Assembly: GCF_009601505.1 (NCBI RefSeq) | Contig: NZ_WITC01000032.1 | Span: 1 to 64,000 of the forward strand | From: Sinorhizobium terangae | Lineage (GTDB): Bacteria; Pseudomonadota; Alphaproteobacteria; Rhizobiales; Rhizobiaceae | DNA length: 64,000 nucleotides | Direction of reading: 5' to 3' | Shown here: positions 1 through 8,819 of the stretch, one piece after another | Numbering within the stretch: position 1 is the stretch's first letter | Layout: the number at the start of each line of letters is the position of its first letter | The notes under the pieces: generated by a model | Database searches by the model: none | Seen by the model: the letters and a program-made list of their open reading frames with translations, nothing else | What the model was told of the DNA's origin: nothing | Translations under genes and position numbers: made by a program

Positions 1-15
1 TAGAGTCTGTCAGAC

Positions 16-675
16 CTACGTTGAAACGTATCCTGCATGCCTGAGATAGGCGGCGCATTCGTGCGGGCTGAACGCCTTGAGAGCTTCGCCGACGCGCCGC
101 CATGTCGCCTCGACGCTACGCTCGTCGGCCTTGCGCAGCAGGGTCTTGAGTTTGGCGAACATCATCTCGATCGGATTGAGGTCGGGGCTGTAGGGCGGCA
201 GGAAGAACAGATGGGCGCCGGCGTCGCGGATGGCGCTGCGCGCCGGCTTGCCCTTGTGGCTGCCGAGATTGTCGAGGATGACGATATCCCCGGGGTTGAG
301 GGTTGGCGCCAGGCATTGCTCGACCCAGGCGGTGAAGGCAATGCCGTTGATCGGGCCGTCGAGCACGAAGGGTGCGACGATGCGGTCGTGACGCAGCCCG
401 GCGAGGAAGGTCAGCGTCTTCCAATGGCCATGCGGTATTCTGGCGATCAGCGGCTGGCCGCGCTGACACCAGCCGCGGCTGCGCGTCATGTTGGTTTTGA
501 CCCAGGTTTCGTCAACGAACACCAGGCGGCGCGGATCAAGTCGATGTTGATGGGTCTTCCAGCGGCTTCGGAAGCGCGCCACCTTCGGCCTGTCCTGCTC
601 GCTGGCGATCAGCGTTTTTTTTAAATGTCTTGCCTTCGCGGCGCAGAAACCGCCAAACGGTGTCATGCGAGACAT
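16..675 (-). CDS. IS630 transposase, C-terminal DDE frame (orfB)
   Basis: Second frame of the transposase; the part downstream of the A run carries the catalytic DDE domain. The three acidic motifs are visible in order: FVDETW, VILDNLGSHKG and PPYSPDLNPIE. Similarity starts at the slippery run (RHLKKTL), so the first residues of the open frame are antisense noise of the other frame and the protein is probably made only as a fusion with the upstream frame. No internal stop or deletion is seen, so the element may be active. Confidence 0.85.
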   Translation of the reverse strand: MSRMTPFGGFCAAKARHLKKTLIASEQDRPKVARFRSRWKTHQHRLDPRRLVFVDETWVKTNMTRSRGWCQRGQPLIARIPHGHWKTLTFLAGLRHDRIVAPFVLDGPINGIAFTAWVEQCLAPTLNPGDIVILDNLGSHKGKPARSAIRDAGAHLFFLPPYSPDLNPIEMMFAKLKTLLRKADERSVEATWRRVGEALKAFSPHECAAYLRHAGYVST

Positions 676-964
676 CGATCCCGGCCGCCTTCAGATCGGC
701 GGCAAGCGCCCGCACCGTCCAATCGGTTTTGGCCGCCAGTCGGCGGTGAACCTCATCGGCCGCCGCGCCCCGCAGCATGGGTTTGACATGGCCCCCCATC
801 TTGGCCGGCGCCAAACCGCGGCCGGACCGGTCGAGCTGGCCGATCCGCACCGCCGTCGCCGCCGATATCCCAAAGCGCAAGGCGGCCGCCCGCACCGTCA
901 TGCCTCCGGCCAAAGCGGCGGCGACGCGCTGGCGTAAATCAAGAGAAAGAGGTCGCGCCATCAT
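536..964 (-). CDS. IS630 transposase, N-terminal frame (orfA)
   Basis: First frame of the two-frame transposase. After a start at 964 or 961 it begins MARPLSLDLRQRV and contains a paired helix-turn-helix of the IS630 type (motif RFGISAATAVR near residue 40), followed by the linker VSHDTVWRFLRREGK that in IS630 proteins leads into the catalytic domain. The reading frame leaves the family similarity at the run of eight A residues (615-622 on the plus strand as T) and then continues with unrelated sequence to the stop. The full transposase is therefore expected from a frame change into the second frame, a +1 shift in sense. Confidence 0.85.
   Translation of the reverse strand: MMARPLSLDLRQRVAAALAGGMTVRAAALRFGISAATAVRIGQLDRSGRGLAPAKMGGHVKPMLRGAAADEVHRRLAAKTDWTVRALAADLKAAGIDVSHDTVWRFLRREGKTFKKNADRQRAGQAEGGALPKPLEDPSTST
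615..622 (-). other. Slippery A8 run for frame change in IS630 transposase
   Basis: The coding strand has TTT followed by eight A residues exactly where the helix-turn-helix frame and the DDE frame have to be joined. Such homopolymers support ribosomal frameshifting or polymerase slippage. Codon phases (964 frame versus 675 frame) need a net +1 shift, or loss of one A from the transcript. Confidence 0.6.
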
Positions 965-1054
965 TGCTGGCCTCCTCACCAGCAATGATCTTGAATCACA
1001 ATCCCAACAAAAAGGGAATCCTGTTTCGATTCAGCTTAACGCTGACCGACTCTA

Positions 1055-1134
1055 GCGAGGGATGAGGAAAGGTATGCGGTTTTCCGCCCGCATCTAGCGC
1101 TAACTTCTTGGAATCGATCACGTTTATGATCTAG
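1055..1134. repeat. Rhizobial palindromic intergenic repeat, flanking the IS
   Basis: Contains GGGATGAGGAAAGG, GCGGTTTTCCGCC and a tail ending in AATCGATCACGTTTATGAT. The first part matches the palindrome at 53495-53548 (GGGATGAGGAAAAG and GCGGTTTTCC). I recall this as a widespread rhizobial intergenic element. Its outer left arm appears interrupted or lost where the insertion sequence ends. Confidence 0.55.
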
Positions 1135-1157
1135 CGGCGCGGCCACGCCGCCGTCGC

Positions 1158-2633
1158 TCAGATGTTGCCCATGCAGAGATACTTCATCTCGAGATAGTCC
1201 TCGAGCCCATGGCGGGAGCCTTCCCGGCCGATACCGGATTGCTTGATGCCGCCGAAAGGCGCCGCTTCGGAAGACATCCGCCCGGTATTGATGCCAACCA
1301 TGCCATATTCGAGCGCTTCGGCCACATGCCAGACGCGCTTCAGGTTCTCGGCGTAGAAATAGGCGGCGAGACCATAGATCGTGTCGTTGGCCTCGGCCAC
1401 CACTTGTTCGGCCGTTTCGAAACGAATGATCGGCGCAATCGGGCCGAAGGTCTCTTCCTGGGCAACGCGCATACTATGTGAAATGCCGGTTAGGACGGTC
1501 GGCTCGAAGAAAGTGCCCGTGGAGCCGATCCGTCTGCCGCCGCATCGTACTTCTCCGCCCTTGGCCAAGGCGTCGGCGACATGCGCCTCGATCTTCTCGA
1601 TAGCATGGCTGTCTATCATCGGGCCAATCGCGACCCCGGCAGAAAACCCGTCGCCGACGGTGAGTTCGCGCACGCGTGCGACGAATTTATCAGCGAAAGC
1701 GTCGTGCACGGCGGATTGCACATAGATGCGGTTGGCAGAAACGCAGGTCTGGCCGGCATTGCGGAACTTGGCCTGAACGGCGCCGTCCACCGCCTCGTCG
1801 ATATCGGCATCGTCGAATACGATGAAGGGTGCATTGCCGCCGAGTTCGAGGCTGACCTTCTTGATCTGATCGGAACATTGCCGCATCAAGAGCCGTCCGA
1901 CCTCGGTGGAGCCGGTGAAGCTGATCTTGCGGACCTTGGGGTTGCTGCAGAGTTCGCGGCCGATCGGGGCGCCTTCAGCGGCGTAAAGCAGATTGACGAC
2001 GCCTTTCGGAAAGCCTGCCTTTTCCGCGAGCACGAACATCGCGCCGGCGACGAGCGGCGTCTGTTCCGCCGGCTTCAGCACCACGGCGCAGCCGGCGGCG
2101 AGCGCGGGCGAGATCTTGCGCGCCACCATCGAGCCCGGAAAATTCCACGGCGTGATGGTGCCGACGACGCCGACGGGCTGCTTGATGACAAGCATGCGGC
2201 GGTCATTGGCGGGCGCCGGGAAGGTTTCGCCATAGACGCGCTTGGCCTCTTCGGCATACCACTCGACATAGGATGCCGCGTGAAGGACTTCGCCCTTTGC
2301 TTCCGCGAGCGGCTTGCCCATTTCGGCGGTCAGAATGGCTGCGAGATCATCGACATGCTCGACGATCAGGTCATGCCAACGCCTGAGGATTGTGCTTCGG
2401 TCCTTCGCCGGCTTTGCAGCCCAGAGGCCCTGCGCCGCGGCCGCAGCGTCGATCGCGGCATGCGCCTCGTCGGCACCCATGTCGGGAAGCGTTGCAAGCA
2501 ATTCGCCGGTCGAGGGGTTGAACACGTCGAATGTCGCGCCGGTCCACTTGACCGAGGACCGGGTTACATTTTCGAGTGCCGCAAACAGGTCGGCTGCTCG
2601 CAGGTGCTTGGTCAGTGCGGATGTCAATCCCAT
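1158..2633 (-). CDS. gabD: NAD(P)+-dependent succinate-semialdehyde dehydrogenase
   Basis: Oxidises succinic semialdehyde to succinate, the second step of cytoplasmic GABA catabolism. The 491-residue length is usual for the aldehyde dehydrogenase superfamily. Visible landmarks: the cofactor-binding TPWNFP near 161-166, the GSTEVG turn at 241-246, the general base Glu in SLELGG (about E263) and the nucleophilic cysteine in GQTC (C297). The C-terminal PFGGIKQSGIGREG motif is typical of GabD. The gene lies 123 bp downstream of gabT on the same strand, so the two probably form an operon. A more general semialdehyde dehydrogenase is possible but the gabT neighbour favours this call. Confidence 0.9.
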   Translation of the reverse strand: MGLTSALTKHLRAADLFAALENVTRSSVKWTGATFDVFNPSTGELLATLPDMGADEAHAAIDAAAAAQGLWAAKPAKDRSTILRRWHDLIVEHVDDLAAILTAEMGKPLAEAKGEVLHAASYVEWYAEEAKRVYGETFPAPANDRRMLVIKQPVGVVGTITPWNFPGSMVARKISPALAAGCAVVLKPAEQTPLVAGAMFVLAEKAGFPKGVVNLLYAAEGAPIGRELCSNPKVRKISFTGSTEVGRLLMRQCSDQIKKVSLELGGNAPFIVFDDADIDEAVDGAVQAKFRNAGQTCVSANRIYVQSAVHDAFADKFVARVRELTVGDGFSAGVAIGPMIDSHAIEKIEAHVADALAKGGEVRCGGRRIGSTGTFFEPTVLTGISHSMRVAQEETFGPIAPIIRFETAEQVVAEANDTIYGLAAYFYAENLKRVWHVAEALEYGMVGINTGRMSSEAAPFGGIKQSGIGREGSRHGLEDYLEMKYLCMGNI

Positions 2634-2756
2634 GGCACGTCCTCGGGCGAGGCCTGTTGGCCAAGCCTCGCTTCATTTTTCTGCGGAGCGGCGGTTGCGC
2701 ACCCCGAGCCGGCGTCGTTGGCCGGACGCCCGCGATAGCGGGCGCCCGAGTTGCCG

Positions 2757-4025
2757 TCAACCACGCGCCTCGAGGATTGACGCTTCGAGAATCTCGAGCG
2801 CTTCCGCGAAGACTTCGTCCTGGATGGTGATCGGCGCCAGGAAGCGGATGACGTTGCCGTGGACGCCGCAGGTCAAAAGGATCAGGCCCTTTTCCAAAGC
2901 AATGAGGCGGACCTTGTTGGCGAACTCGGCGCTTGGCAGATTGGTTTTCACGTCGTTGAATTCGACCGCGTTCATGAAGCCCGGGCCCCGGATGTCGACG
3001 ATCTCGGGCGCCTTTTCGCGGATTGCGGCGAGGCGCTGCTTCAGGCGGTTGCCGAGCTGGTTCGCGCGATCGCAGAGCCTCTCCTCCTTGATGACATCGA
3101 GAACGGCATGGGCGGCGGCGATGCCGAGCGGGTTGCCGCCGTAGGTGCCGCCGAGGCCGCCAGGTCCTGGCGCGTCCATGATTTCGGCGCGGCCGGTGAC
3201 CGCGGCAAGCGGGAAGCCACCGGCAAGGCTCTTTGCCATCGTCATCAGATCGGGCGCGACGTCATGGTGCTCCATCGCGAAGAGCTTGCCGGTGCGGGCG
3301 AAGCCGGTCTGGACCTCATCGGCGATCAGCAGGATGCCGTGCTGGTCGCAGATTTCGCGCAGCGCCTTCATGAAGGCGGTCGGGGCCGGGTAGAAGCCGC
3401 CTTCGCCCTGAACCGGCTCGACGATGATCGCAGCCACGCGGCCCGGATCGACATCGGCGGCAAAAAGCTTCTTCAGTGCGGCAAGCGACTGTTCGACGCT
3501 GACGCCGTGGAGCTCGATCGGGAAGGGGGCATGGAAGACGTCGGCCGGCATCGCGCCGAAGCCGACCTTGTAGGGCACGACCTTGCCGGTGAGCGCCATG
3601 CCCATGAAAGTGCGGCCATGGAAGCCGCCGCCGAACGCGACGATCGCCTGGCGGCCCGTTGCGGCGCGGGCGATCTTGACCGCGTTTTCGACGGCTTCGG
3701 CGCCGGTCGTGACGAAGATCGTCTTCTTCGCGAAGTTGCCGGGCGTGATCGCGTTCAGGCGCTCGGCGAGATGGACATAATTCTCGTAGGGCACGACCTG
3801 GTGGCAGGTGTGGGTGAAGCGATCGAGCTGTTCCTTGACCGCCGCGATCACCTTGGGGTGGCGGTGACCGGTGTTGACGACCGCGATGCCTGCGGCGAAA
3901 TCGATGTAGCGGTTGCCCTCCTTGTCCCAGATCTCGGCATTTTCTGCGCGGTCGGCGTAGATCTGCGTGGTCATTCCGACGCCACGGGAAATGGCTGCAT
4001 TCTTGCGATCGGTGAGGCTGGTCAT
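2757..4025 (-). CDS. gabT: 4-aminobutyrate aminotransferase (PLP class III)
   Basis: Transfers the amino group of GABA to 2-oxoglutarate, giving succinic semialdehyde for the GabD product. The open frame extends upstream to 4574, but similarity begins at MTSLTDRKN; the ATG at 4025 follows an AGGA ribosome site and gives 422 residues, close to the E. coli GabT length. Class III aminotransferase features are present: TTGAEAVENA at 106-115, FGGGFHGRT at 131-139, DEVQTGFARTG starting at D236, and the cofactor lysine in MTMAKSLAGG (K265). It is divergent from the MerR/XRE/cupin regulator at 4254, with about 230 bp between starts. Confidence 0.92.
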   Translation of the reverse strand: MTSLTDRKNAAISRGVGMTTQIYADRAENAEIWDKEGNRYIDFAAGIAVVNTGHRHPKVIAAVKEQLDRFTHTCHQVVPYENYVHLAERLNAITPGNFAKKTIFVTTGAEAVENAVKIARAATGRQAIVAFGGGFHGRTFMGMALTGKVVPYKVGFGAMPADVFHAPFPIELHGVSVEQSLAALKKLFAADVDPGRVAAIIVEPVQGEGGFYPAPTAFMKALREICDQHGILLIADEVQTGFARTGKLFAMEHHDVAPDLMTMAKSLAGGFPLAAVTGRAEIMDAPGPGGLGGTYGGNPLGIAAAHAVLDVIKEERLCDRANQLGNRLKQRLAAIREKAPEIVDIRGPGFMNAVEFNDVKTNLPSAEFANKVRLIALEKGLILLTCGVHGNVIRFLAPITIQDEVFAEALEILEASILEARG

Positions 4026-4253
4026 CGTCGTCGTCCTGTTTACGAGGAGGGAATATATTGCATTTTTTCTGCAATTTTTCTCCGGAAGTGGTACATCTTT
4101 TCGGATGGATTGCAAATCAAATTTGGTGATCGAGACAACACCGCCACTGATGGGCGCTTCTTGTGAATCGACGAGCGCGGCGGCTAGATTGCCGGCGACA
4201 CCGATAGCTTGGAATCGCCTGGGACACCGATGCCAGAAAGAGGAAATGGATCG

Positions 4254-5078
4254 ATGAGCGGAGCCGGCACTATACGCTACAAGGTTGCCGAAGCGGCAAG
4301 GCTGGCCGGCGTTTCGGCGTCCACGCTCAGGCTGTGGGAAACGCAAGGGCTGGTGGTGCCGGAGCGCTCGGCCACGGGGCATCGGCAATATACCGATGCA
4401 GATCTCGCCCGCCTGAAGCGCATTTCCTGGTTTCGTGCCGAGCGCGGCCTGAACCCGGCCGCCATTCGCGAGGCTTTGGAGGCCGAGGACCCAAACGACG
4501 ACACCAGTCCGGCTGCATCGTCGGAGAGCAATCCTGACCTCCAGGTCGGCCGAAAGTTGCGGAGCCTGAGGCACGCCGCGGGCAAGACGCTCGAGCAGGT
4601 GGCAAGCGATGTCGGCATCGTAGCATCCGTCCTTTCGACCTTGGAACGCACCTCACAGGGCGTCTCCGTCGCAGTTCTTCATAATCTCGCAGAATATTTC
4701 GGCACGACCGTTTCCAGCCTTTCCGGCGAGGAAGAGCCTGAGGTGCGGGCGCTCGTCAGGGCCGGTGAATGGCGCAACTGGCCGCGCACGACGCCAGGGG
4801 TGACCGTGCAATTGCTCGCGGAAGGCAAGAACCAGATGGACTGCCATCGTTTTGTGCTGGCGCCGGGAGCCTCAAGCGAGGGTGCATACCGGCACGATGG
4901 CGAGGAGTTCGTTTATGTCCTCTCCGGTCGTGTCGAATTCATATTGGACTCCGATCAGTTCTACGATCTTCATCCGGGCGACTCGCTCTATTTCGAGAGC
5001 CGCCGACGGCATGCCTGGTCCAATCGTCACGACGGCGAGACCGTTCTGCTGTGGGTCAATACGCCGCCGACATTCTAG
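4254..5078 (+). CDS. MerR-XRE-cupin three-domain transcriptional regulator
   Basis: A 274-residue protein with three recognisable modules. Residues about 7-75 form a MerR winged helix (KVAEAARLAGVSASTLRLWE). Residues 97-156 form an XRE helix-turn-helix (LEQVASDVGIVASVLSTLE). Residues about 195-270 form a small cupin barrel (RHDGEEFVYVLSG, HPGDSLYFES, H253). XRE-cupin regulators of the PuuR/SutR type are well known; an added N-terminal MerR domain gives two different DNA-binding domains in one chain. The start at 4254 follows AGAGGA with good spacing, which excludes the longer start at 4209. Divergence from gabT suggests control of gabTD, with the cupin sensing GABA or a related amine; that is inference. 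Confidence 0.8.
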   Translation: MSGAGTIRYKVAEAARLAGVSASTLRLWETQGLVVPERSATGHRQYTDADLARLKRISWFRAERGLNPAAIREALEAEDPNDDTSPAASSESNPDLQVGRKLRSLRHAAGKTLEQVASDVGIVASVLSTLERTSQGVSVAVLHNLAEYFGTTVSSLSGEEEPEVRALVRAGEWRNWPRTTPGVTVQLLAEGKNQMDCHRFVLAPGASSEGAYRHDGEEFVYVLSGRVEFILDSDQFYDLHPGDSLYFESRRRHAWSNRHDGETVLLWVNTPPTF

Positions 5079-5472
5079 TCTGCAGACGCGCGCGCGCGGG
5101 ATAGTTGAATTAGTATATTCTTATCATGAAGCCGCCTGTCGGCTGTATTGGCAAGATTTCTACAACTAATGTCGCCGTACCTGTGCTCGATCTGATGTCT
5201 AATCAGACTTTAGTCCGATATTGCCGCAAAGACACACCTCAGGTGTCTCGGCCGCTGAAGCATTATCCTTGGCTCTGCGGTGCCAAAGTTTGGCCCTATT
5301 CGCTCCTACTGTCGCGGAGGCTGCCTCTTAACCATTCGTTTACCTGCATAAATTTGAGACTCTCGCCAGAGTACTTTCACCGAAACCGGCGGCAAAAATC
5401 ATGATTGCGTAGGGAGCTGGTGCCACCAGGAGAGTATCCCGCAAGGATTTTCAGCTCGGAGGGGGATGTTCG
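5079..5472. other. Intergenic region without a recognisable gene
   Basis: About 390 bp between the regulator and the glycoconjugate operon. Open frames here have no recognisable domains or convincing ribosome sites. A short interrupted palindrome, AGACACACCTCAGGTGTCT, lies near 5230-5250 and may be a regulator site for the downstream operon. A strong ribosome site (GGAGGGGG) precedes the ATG at 5473. Confidence 0.4.
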
Positions 5473-6660
5473 ATGCGGATTGCACGCGACCGGCAGTTGG
5501 ATGGGTTGAGAGCCATCGCTGTCACGATGGTGCTCTATGGACATTTTTTCGCGGCCGACAGTTCCTATTGGGGCCATATCGGCGTGCGGCTGTTCTTCGT
5601 GCTGAGCGGCTTCCTGATTACCCGACTGCTGCTCGACGCGCGCCAGAATGCCGGTTTCGCGCCAGCGACGGCGCTGAAATCCTTTTATGCGCGTCGGGCG
5701 CTGCGCATCTTTCCGCCCTATTTCGCAGTGCTGGGCATCGTTTGGCTTATCGATCTGGAGAGTTCCAAGACGGTGCTGGCGTGGCACGCGCTTTATGTTT
5801 CGAATTTGTGGTACGCGCTCCAGGACGCGTGGACGCCATGGGTCCTCTGTCATACTTGGAGCCTCAGCATCGAAGAGCAATTCTACGTCGTCTGGCCGCT
5901 GATCGTCCTCATCGCACCGAGACGCTCGATCGCAGCAATCTGCATCGGCGTCATCGTCTGCTCCATCGCCTACCGCTTCTATTGGCCGTTCACCGGTGAG
6001 CCGTCGCTCGCTCGCGATCTGCTTCCGCCCGCGTCAATGGACGCGCTCGTCTCCGGCGCTCTGCTGGCAGCCTACCGGTCGGAGAATGCGGCCTGGCCAC
6101 AATGGGCCAAATTCAGCTTGATGCCGCTCCTCAGCGCATCCGTCGTCCTGTTCTGGCTGAGGCCCGCGACGTTGACGCCGATGCTGGAATGGCTGGGCTG
6201 GATAGGGCTGGAGGTCTTTCCCCTTCTGCCACTGACGATGCTGGTCGGTAATTGCTCGAGAGGGCTCGGCGGCTATCTCGGCCGGCTGACCGAACTTCCG
6301 CCCCTGACCGCGCTCGGGCGCATCAGTTACGGCGTCTATCTCTATCATGCGATCGTGCTGGCGCTGGCGGTCAAGGCTCAGCCCTGGATTCCGGTCAACG
6401 TCTCCGAGCAGGGGCTTGGGCGATTCCTGGTTGCGGGAGCGGCCACGTTGCTGATCGCCTCGATCTCCTGGCTGGCCTTCGAACAGCCGCTCAATGCACT
6501 GAAACGACATTTTCCATACGTCCGGCCGAGGGCAACAGGGGCCGTGCCGGTATTGACGAACGCGGGCGATCGGATTGGAGGCAGGCACGCCAAATATCCC
6601 GCCTATCGGCCGGAACCCCTCAGTTCCCGCAAATCCTTTCGAACTTCGGATCTCCATTAA
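5473..6660 (+). CDS. Acyltransferase 3 family membrane O-acyltransferase
   Basis: Integral inner-membrane protein of 395 residues expected to move an acyl (often acetyl) group onto a sugar of a lipid-linked or exported glycan. Family marks: LDGLRAIAV with R13, H24, the FFVLSGFLI segment at 41-49, and the YARRALRIFPPYF block around 72-84. About ten hydrophobic segments follow, and the C-terminal tail after residue 355 is polar. It is the first gene of a tight operon with two glycosyltransferases and an ABC exporter (17 bp to the next gene), so its substrate is probably that operon's glycan. I recall the corresponding S. meliloti pSymB gene standing before msbA2. Confidence 0.85.
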   Translation: MRIARDRQLDGLRAIAVTMVLYGHFFAADSSYWGHIGVRLFFVLSGFLITRLLLDARQNAGFAPATALKSFYARRALRIFPPYFAVLGIVWLIDLESSKTVLAWHALYVSNLWYALQDAWTPWVLCHTWSLSIEEQFYVVWPLIVLIAPRRSIAAICIGVIVCSIAYRFYWPFTGEPSLARDLLPPASMDALVSGALLAAYRSENAAWPQWAKFSLMPLLSASVVLFWLRPATLTPMLEWLGWIGLEVFPLLPLTMLVGNCSRGLGGYLGRLTELPPLTALGRISYGVYLYHAIVLALAVKAQPWIPVNVSEQGLGRFLVAGAATLLIASISWLAFEQPLNALKRHFPYVRPRATGAVPVLTNAGDRIGGRHAKYPAYRPEPLSSRKSFRTSDLH

Positions 6661-6676
6661 CCTTGCGAGCTGAACA

Positions 6677-7780
6677 ATGCCGACGCCATTGGTCTCTGTC
6701 CTGCTGCCTGTCTACAACGCGGAATCCTTTCTTCCCGCGGCGCTCGAAAGCATCCTGCGCCAGGACTACGAGCATGTCGAAATCATTGCCATCGACGACG
6801 GGTCGACGGACCGTTCGCTGGAAATCCTCGAGCGATATCGGAAAGACGACGGTCGCATCCTCATCGTCTCGCGCGAAAACCGCGGCCTTATCGCCACGTT
6901 GAACGAAGGGCTAGGCCTCGCGAGAGGCGATCTCGTCGCCAGGATGGACGCCGACGACATTTCGTATCCGTCCCGCTTTTCGCGTCAGGTCGCGTTGTTC
7001 AGGCAACGGCCGGAACTGGCGCTTTGCGGCACGGGGATCGACACGCTGATCGGCAATCGCATCATTCGCGGTACGCCCAACCCGATCTTTCGGGCCGGCA
7101 GCCTGCGGACATTGTCGTTGTTCTTCACGATCTTCATGCACTCGACCGTGATCTACAATCGCAAGGCGATACCGGAGCCGATGCTCGCGTACGATCCGAG
7201 CTACGTGCATGCGGAGGATTTCGATCTGTTCAGGCGCATTGCCGATCGCTTTCCGGTAGCGATTATCGACGAAGCTCTGGTCGCCTATCGTATCCACGGC
7301 GAGAGTGTCACGAATAAGCACAAGCGCCGGATGCGCCAAACCCATCTGAAGATCGTGGCCGAAAACCTTCGGCGGGAATGCCTCGTCGATGACACGAGCG
7401 CGCTCCACGAGATCGGCATCGCTGTCACGATCGAAACGATACGAAATCTCGCCGAATTCCTCCTGGCGCTCGAACGGACAATTTCGTCCCGACCGGCGGA
7501 CGTGCGCCGGGCATATGAGGACGGAGTGCTGTGTTTCTTTTACTTTCTTTATCAGCTCATAGCCGATGAAGAGCGACCGGACCTGACCCATGCTTTCCTG
7601 ACCCGTACCGGAAAATGGGGCCTCATTCGGCGCCGCGAGCGATACGGTTTGCTCGCCGGTGCGCGTGCACCGTGGTGCAGCCGCATGTCGCTTGCCGCTA
7701 CGCGGCGTGTGGACGAGCTGGCGCGGTACCTGCAATCGGTGCCCGCTGCAACTGTTCTTCCTCAGAATGGCACGGCCTAA
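6677..7780 (+). CDS. Glycosyltransferase family 2
   Basis: GT-A fold, inverting family 2 glycosyltransferase of 367 residues. The nucleotide-sugar motifs are visible: LLPVYNAE at 9-16, IDDGSTDRS around D40-D41, and the metal-binding ARMDADD at 88-94. The C-terminal half holds the ED motif in HAEDFDLFRR, expected to contain the catalytic base. No transmembrane segment is evident, so it should act at the cytoplasmic face on a lipid-linked acceptor. It sits between the acyltransferase and a second family 2 enzyme; sugar donor and acceptor cannot be told from sequence. Confidence 0.88.
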   Translation: MPTPLVSVLLPVYNAESFLPAALESILRQDYEHVEIIAIDDGSTDRSLEILERYRKDDGRILIVSRENRGLIATLNEGLGLARGDLVARMDADDISYPSRFSRQVALFRQRPELALCGTGIDTLIGNRIIRGTPNPIFRAGSLRTLSLFFTIFMHSTVIYNRKAIPEPMLAYDPSYVHAEDFDLFRRIADRFPVAIIDEALVAYRIHGESVTNKHKRRMRQTHLKIVAENLRRECLVDDTSALHEIGIAVTIETIRNLAEFLLALERTISSRPADVRRAYEDGVLCFFYFLYQLIADEERPDLTHAFLTRTGKWGLIRRRERYGLLAGARAPWCSRMSLAATRRVDELARYLQSVPAATVLPQNGTA

Positions 7781-7781
7781 C

Positions 7782-8819
7782 ATGGCGTCAGAGCGTTCTA
7801 CAATCACACAAGAGCATCGCGACGCAGTCGTCGCGCGGCCGACCTCCACTGCTTCCGTTCCCGGCGGGTCGCGGCCATTCGCGAGCTTCATCATCTGCAC
7901 GCGAAACCGTGTTCAGGCACTTGCCGCCTGCATCCGGTCGATCGAGACCGCATGTCTGGCACATGCCGCCGTCGCGAGCGAGCTCGTGATCGTCGACAAC
8001 GGCTCGACGGATGGGACACCGGACGAACTGGTCCGAATAGCGGCGGCGTCACCTGTCGCGATGACGCTCGTCGCCGAGCCGCGCCCGGGCCTGGCGGCGG
8101 CGCGCAATGCGGGAATGGAGCGGGCGCGCGGCCGGATTCTCGTTTTCGTCGACGACGATTGCGAAGTGCACCGCCGCTATCTCGGCGATCTCGCGCGACA
8201 TTACGCCGATGGCGAACGGCGCATCATCCGCGGCGGCCGCGTCGAACTTGGCGATCCGTCCGATCTGCCGTTCACGATCAAACGATCTGCCGTTTCCGCG
8301 CGATTGACCCGCGACGTCCATCCGGGGGGCTTCGTGCTCGGGTGCAACATGACGATGCACCGCGACGTCGCGGCGCTGGTCGGCCCTTTCGACGAGCGCT
8401 TCGGGGCGGGCGCGCCGCTGCAATCGGCTGAGGATACCGACTATCTGGTACGCGCCTTCCAGCTCGCTATCCCTGTCGAATACGTGCCCGACATGACCGT
8501 CTATCATCACCACGGCCGGAAGGCTCGCGAGGCTATAGAGAAGCTGCACCGCAACTACAGCCTCGGTAACGGCGCTCTCTGCTTGAAGCATCTATTCAAG
8601 GCGCCATGGCTGCTCAAGCATTTCTGCTGGACTTTCAGATCCGCCTGCGGCCAAGCCCTAGGCGGTGAGAGGTTCGACCCTGAACTGCAGCTATCCCATT
8701 GGCCGATCGTGTCGATGAACCTGCTTGGCGCCGCAAGGTTCGCGCGTCTCGCCGTGACCGGCCCGGCACCGCGGTCAGGCCTGCGTCAGATCGACCGCAC
8801 AGCGGCAAAGGTAAGATGA
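7782..8819 (+). CDS. Glycosyltransferase family 2
   Basis: Second GT2 enzyme of the operon. FIICTRNR near 36-43, IVDNGSTDGTP at 70-80 and FVDDDCEV at 122-129 are the nucleotide-sugar and metal motifs, and SAEDTDYLVR supplies the ED motif. Two ATG starts (7767, overlapping the previous gene, or 7782, just after its stop) fit; neither has a strong ribosome site and translation is probably coupled to the upstream gene. The frame is open far upstream but only as a shadow of the first transferase. The stop overlaps the exporter start as ATGA (8816-8819), so the operon is tightly coupled. Confidence 0.87.
   Translation: MASERSTITQEHRDAVVARPTSTASVPGGSRPFASFIICTRNRVQALAACIRSIETACLAHAAVASELVIVDNGSTDGTPDELVRIAAASPVAMTLVAEPRPGLAAARNAGMERARGRILVFVDDDCEVHRRYLGDLARHYADGERRIIRGGRVELGDPSDLPFTIKRSAVSARLTRDVHPGGFVLGCNMTMHRDVAALVGPFDERFGAGAPLQSAEDTDYLVRAFQLAIPVEYVPDMTVYHHHGRKAREAIEKLHRNYSLGNGALCLKHLFKAPWLLKHFCWTFRSACGQALGGERFDPELQLSHWPIVSMNLLGAARFARLAVTGPAPRSGLRQIDRTAAKVR

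Larger units (their letters stand above)
1..1054 (-). mobile_element. Complete IS630-family insertion sequence
   Basis: The element is bounded by TA dinucleotides at 1-2 and 1053-1054, as expected for IS630/Tc1 elements that duplicate a TA target. The left end begins TAGAGTCTGTCAG; the right end read inward (1054 back to 1042) begins TAGAGTCGGTCAG, and similarity continues imperfectly for about 28 bases. Between the ends lie two overlapping frames on the minus strand encoding an N-terminal helix-turn-helix part and a C-terminal DDE part of one transposase. The window starts exactly at the left end, so the left flank cannot be seen. The right flank (1055-1134) resembles a rhizobial palindromic repeat, so insertion into or beside such a repeat is likely. 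Confidence 0.9.

Noticed and set aside
4026-4574. N-terminal extension of gabT by 183 codons
   Set aside because: It would overlap the divergent regulator gene and has no similarity to aminotransferases; the ATG at 4025 has a ribosome site.
5126-5404. 92-codon frame before the acyltransferase gene
   Set aside because: No domain, poor start context; treated as intergenic.
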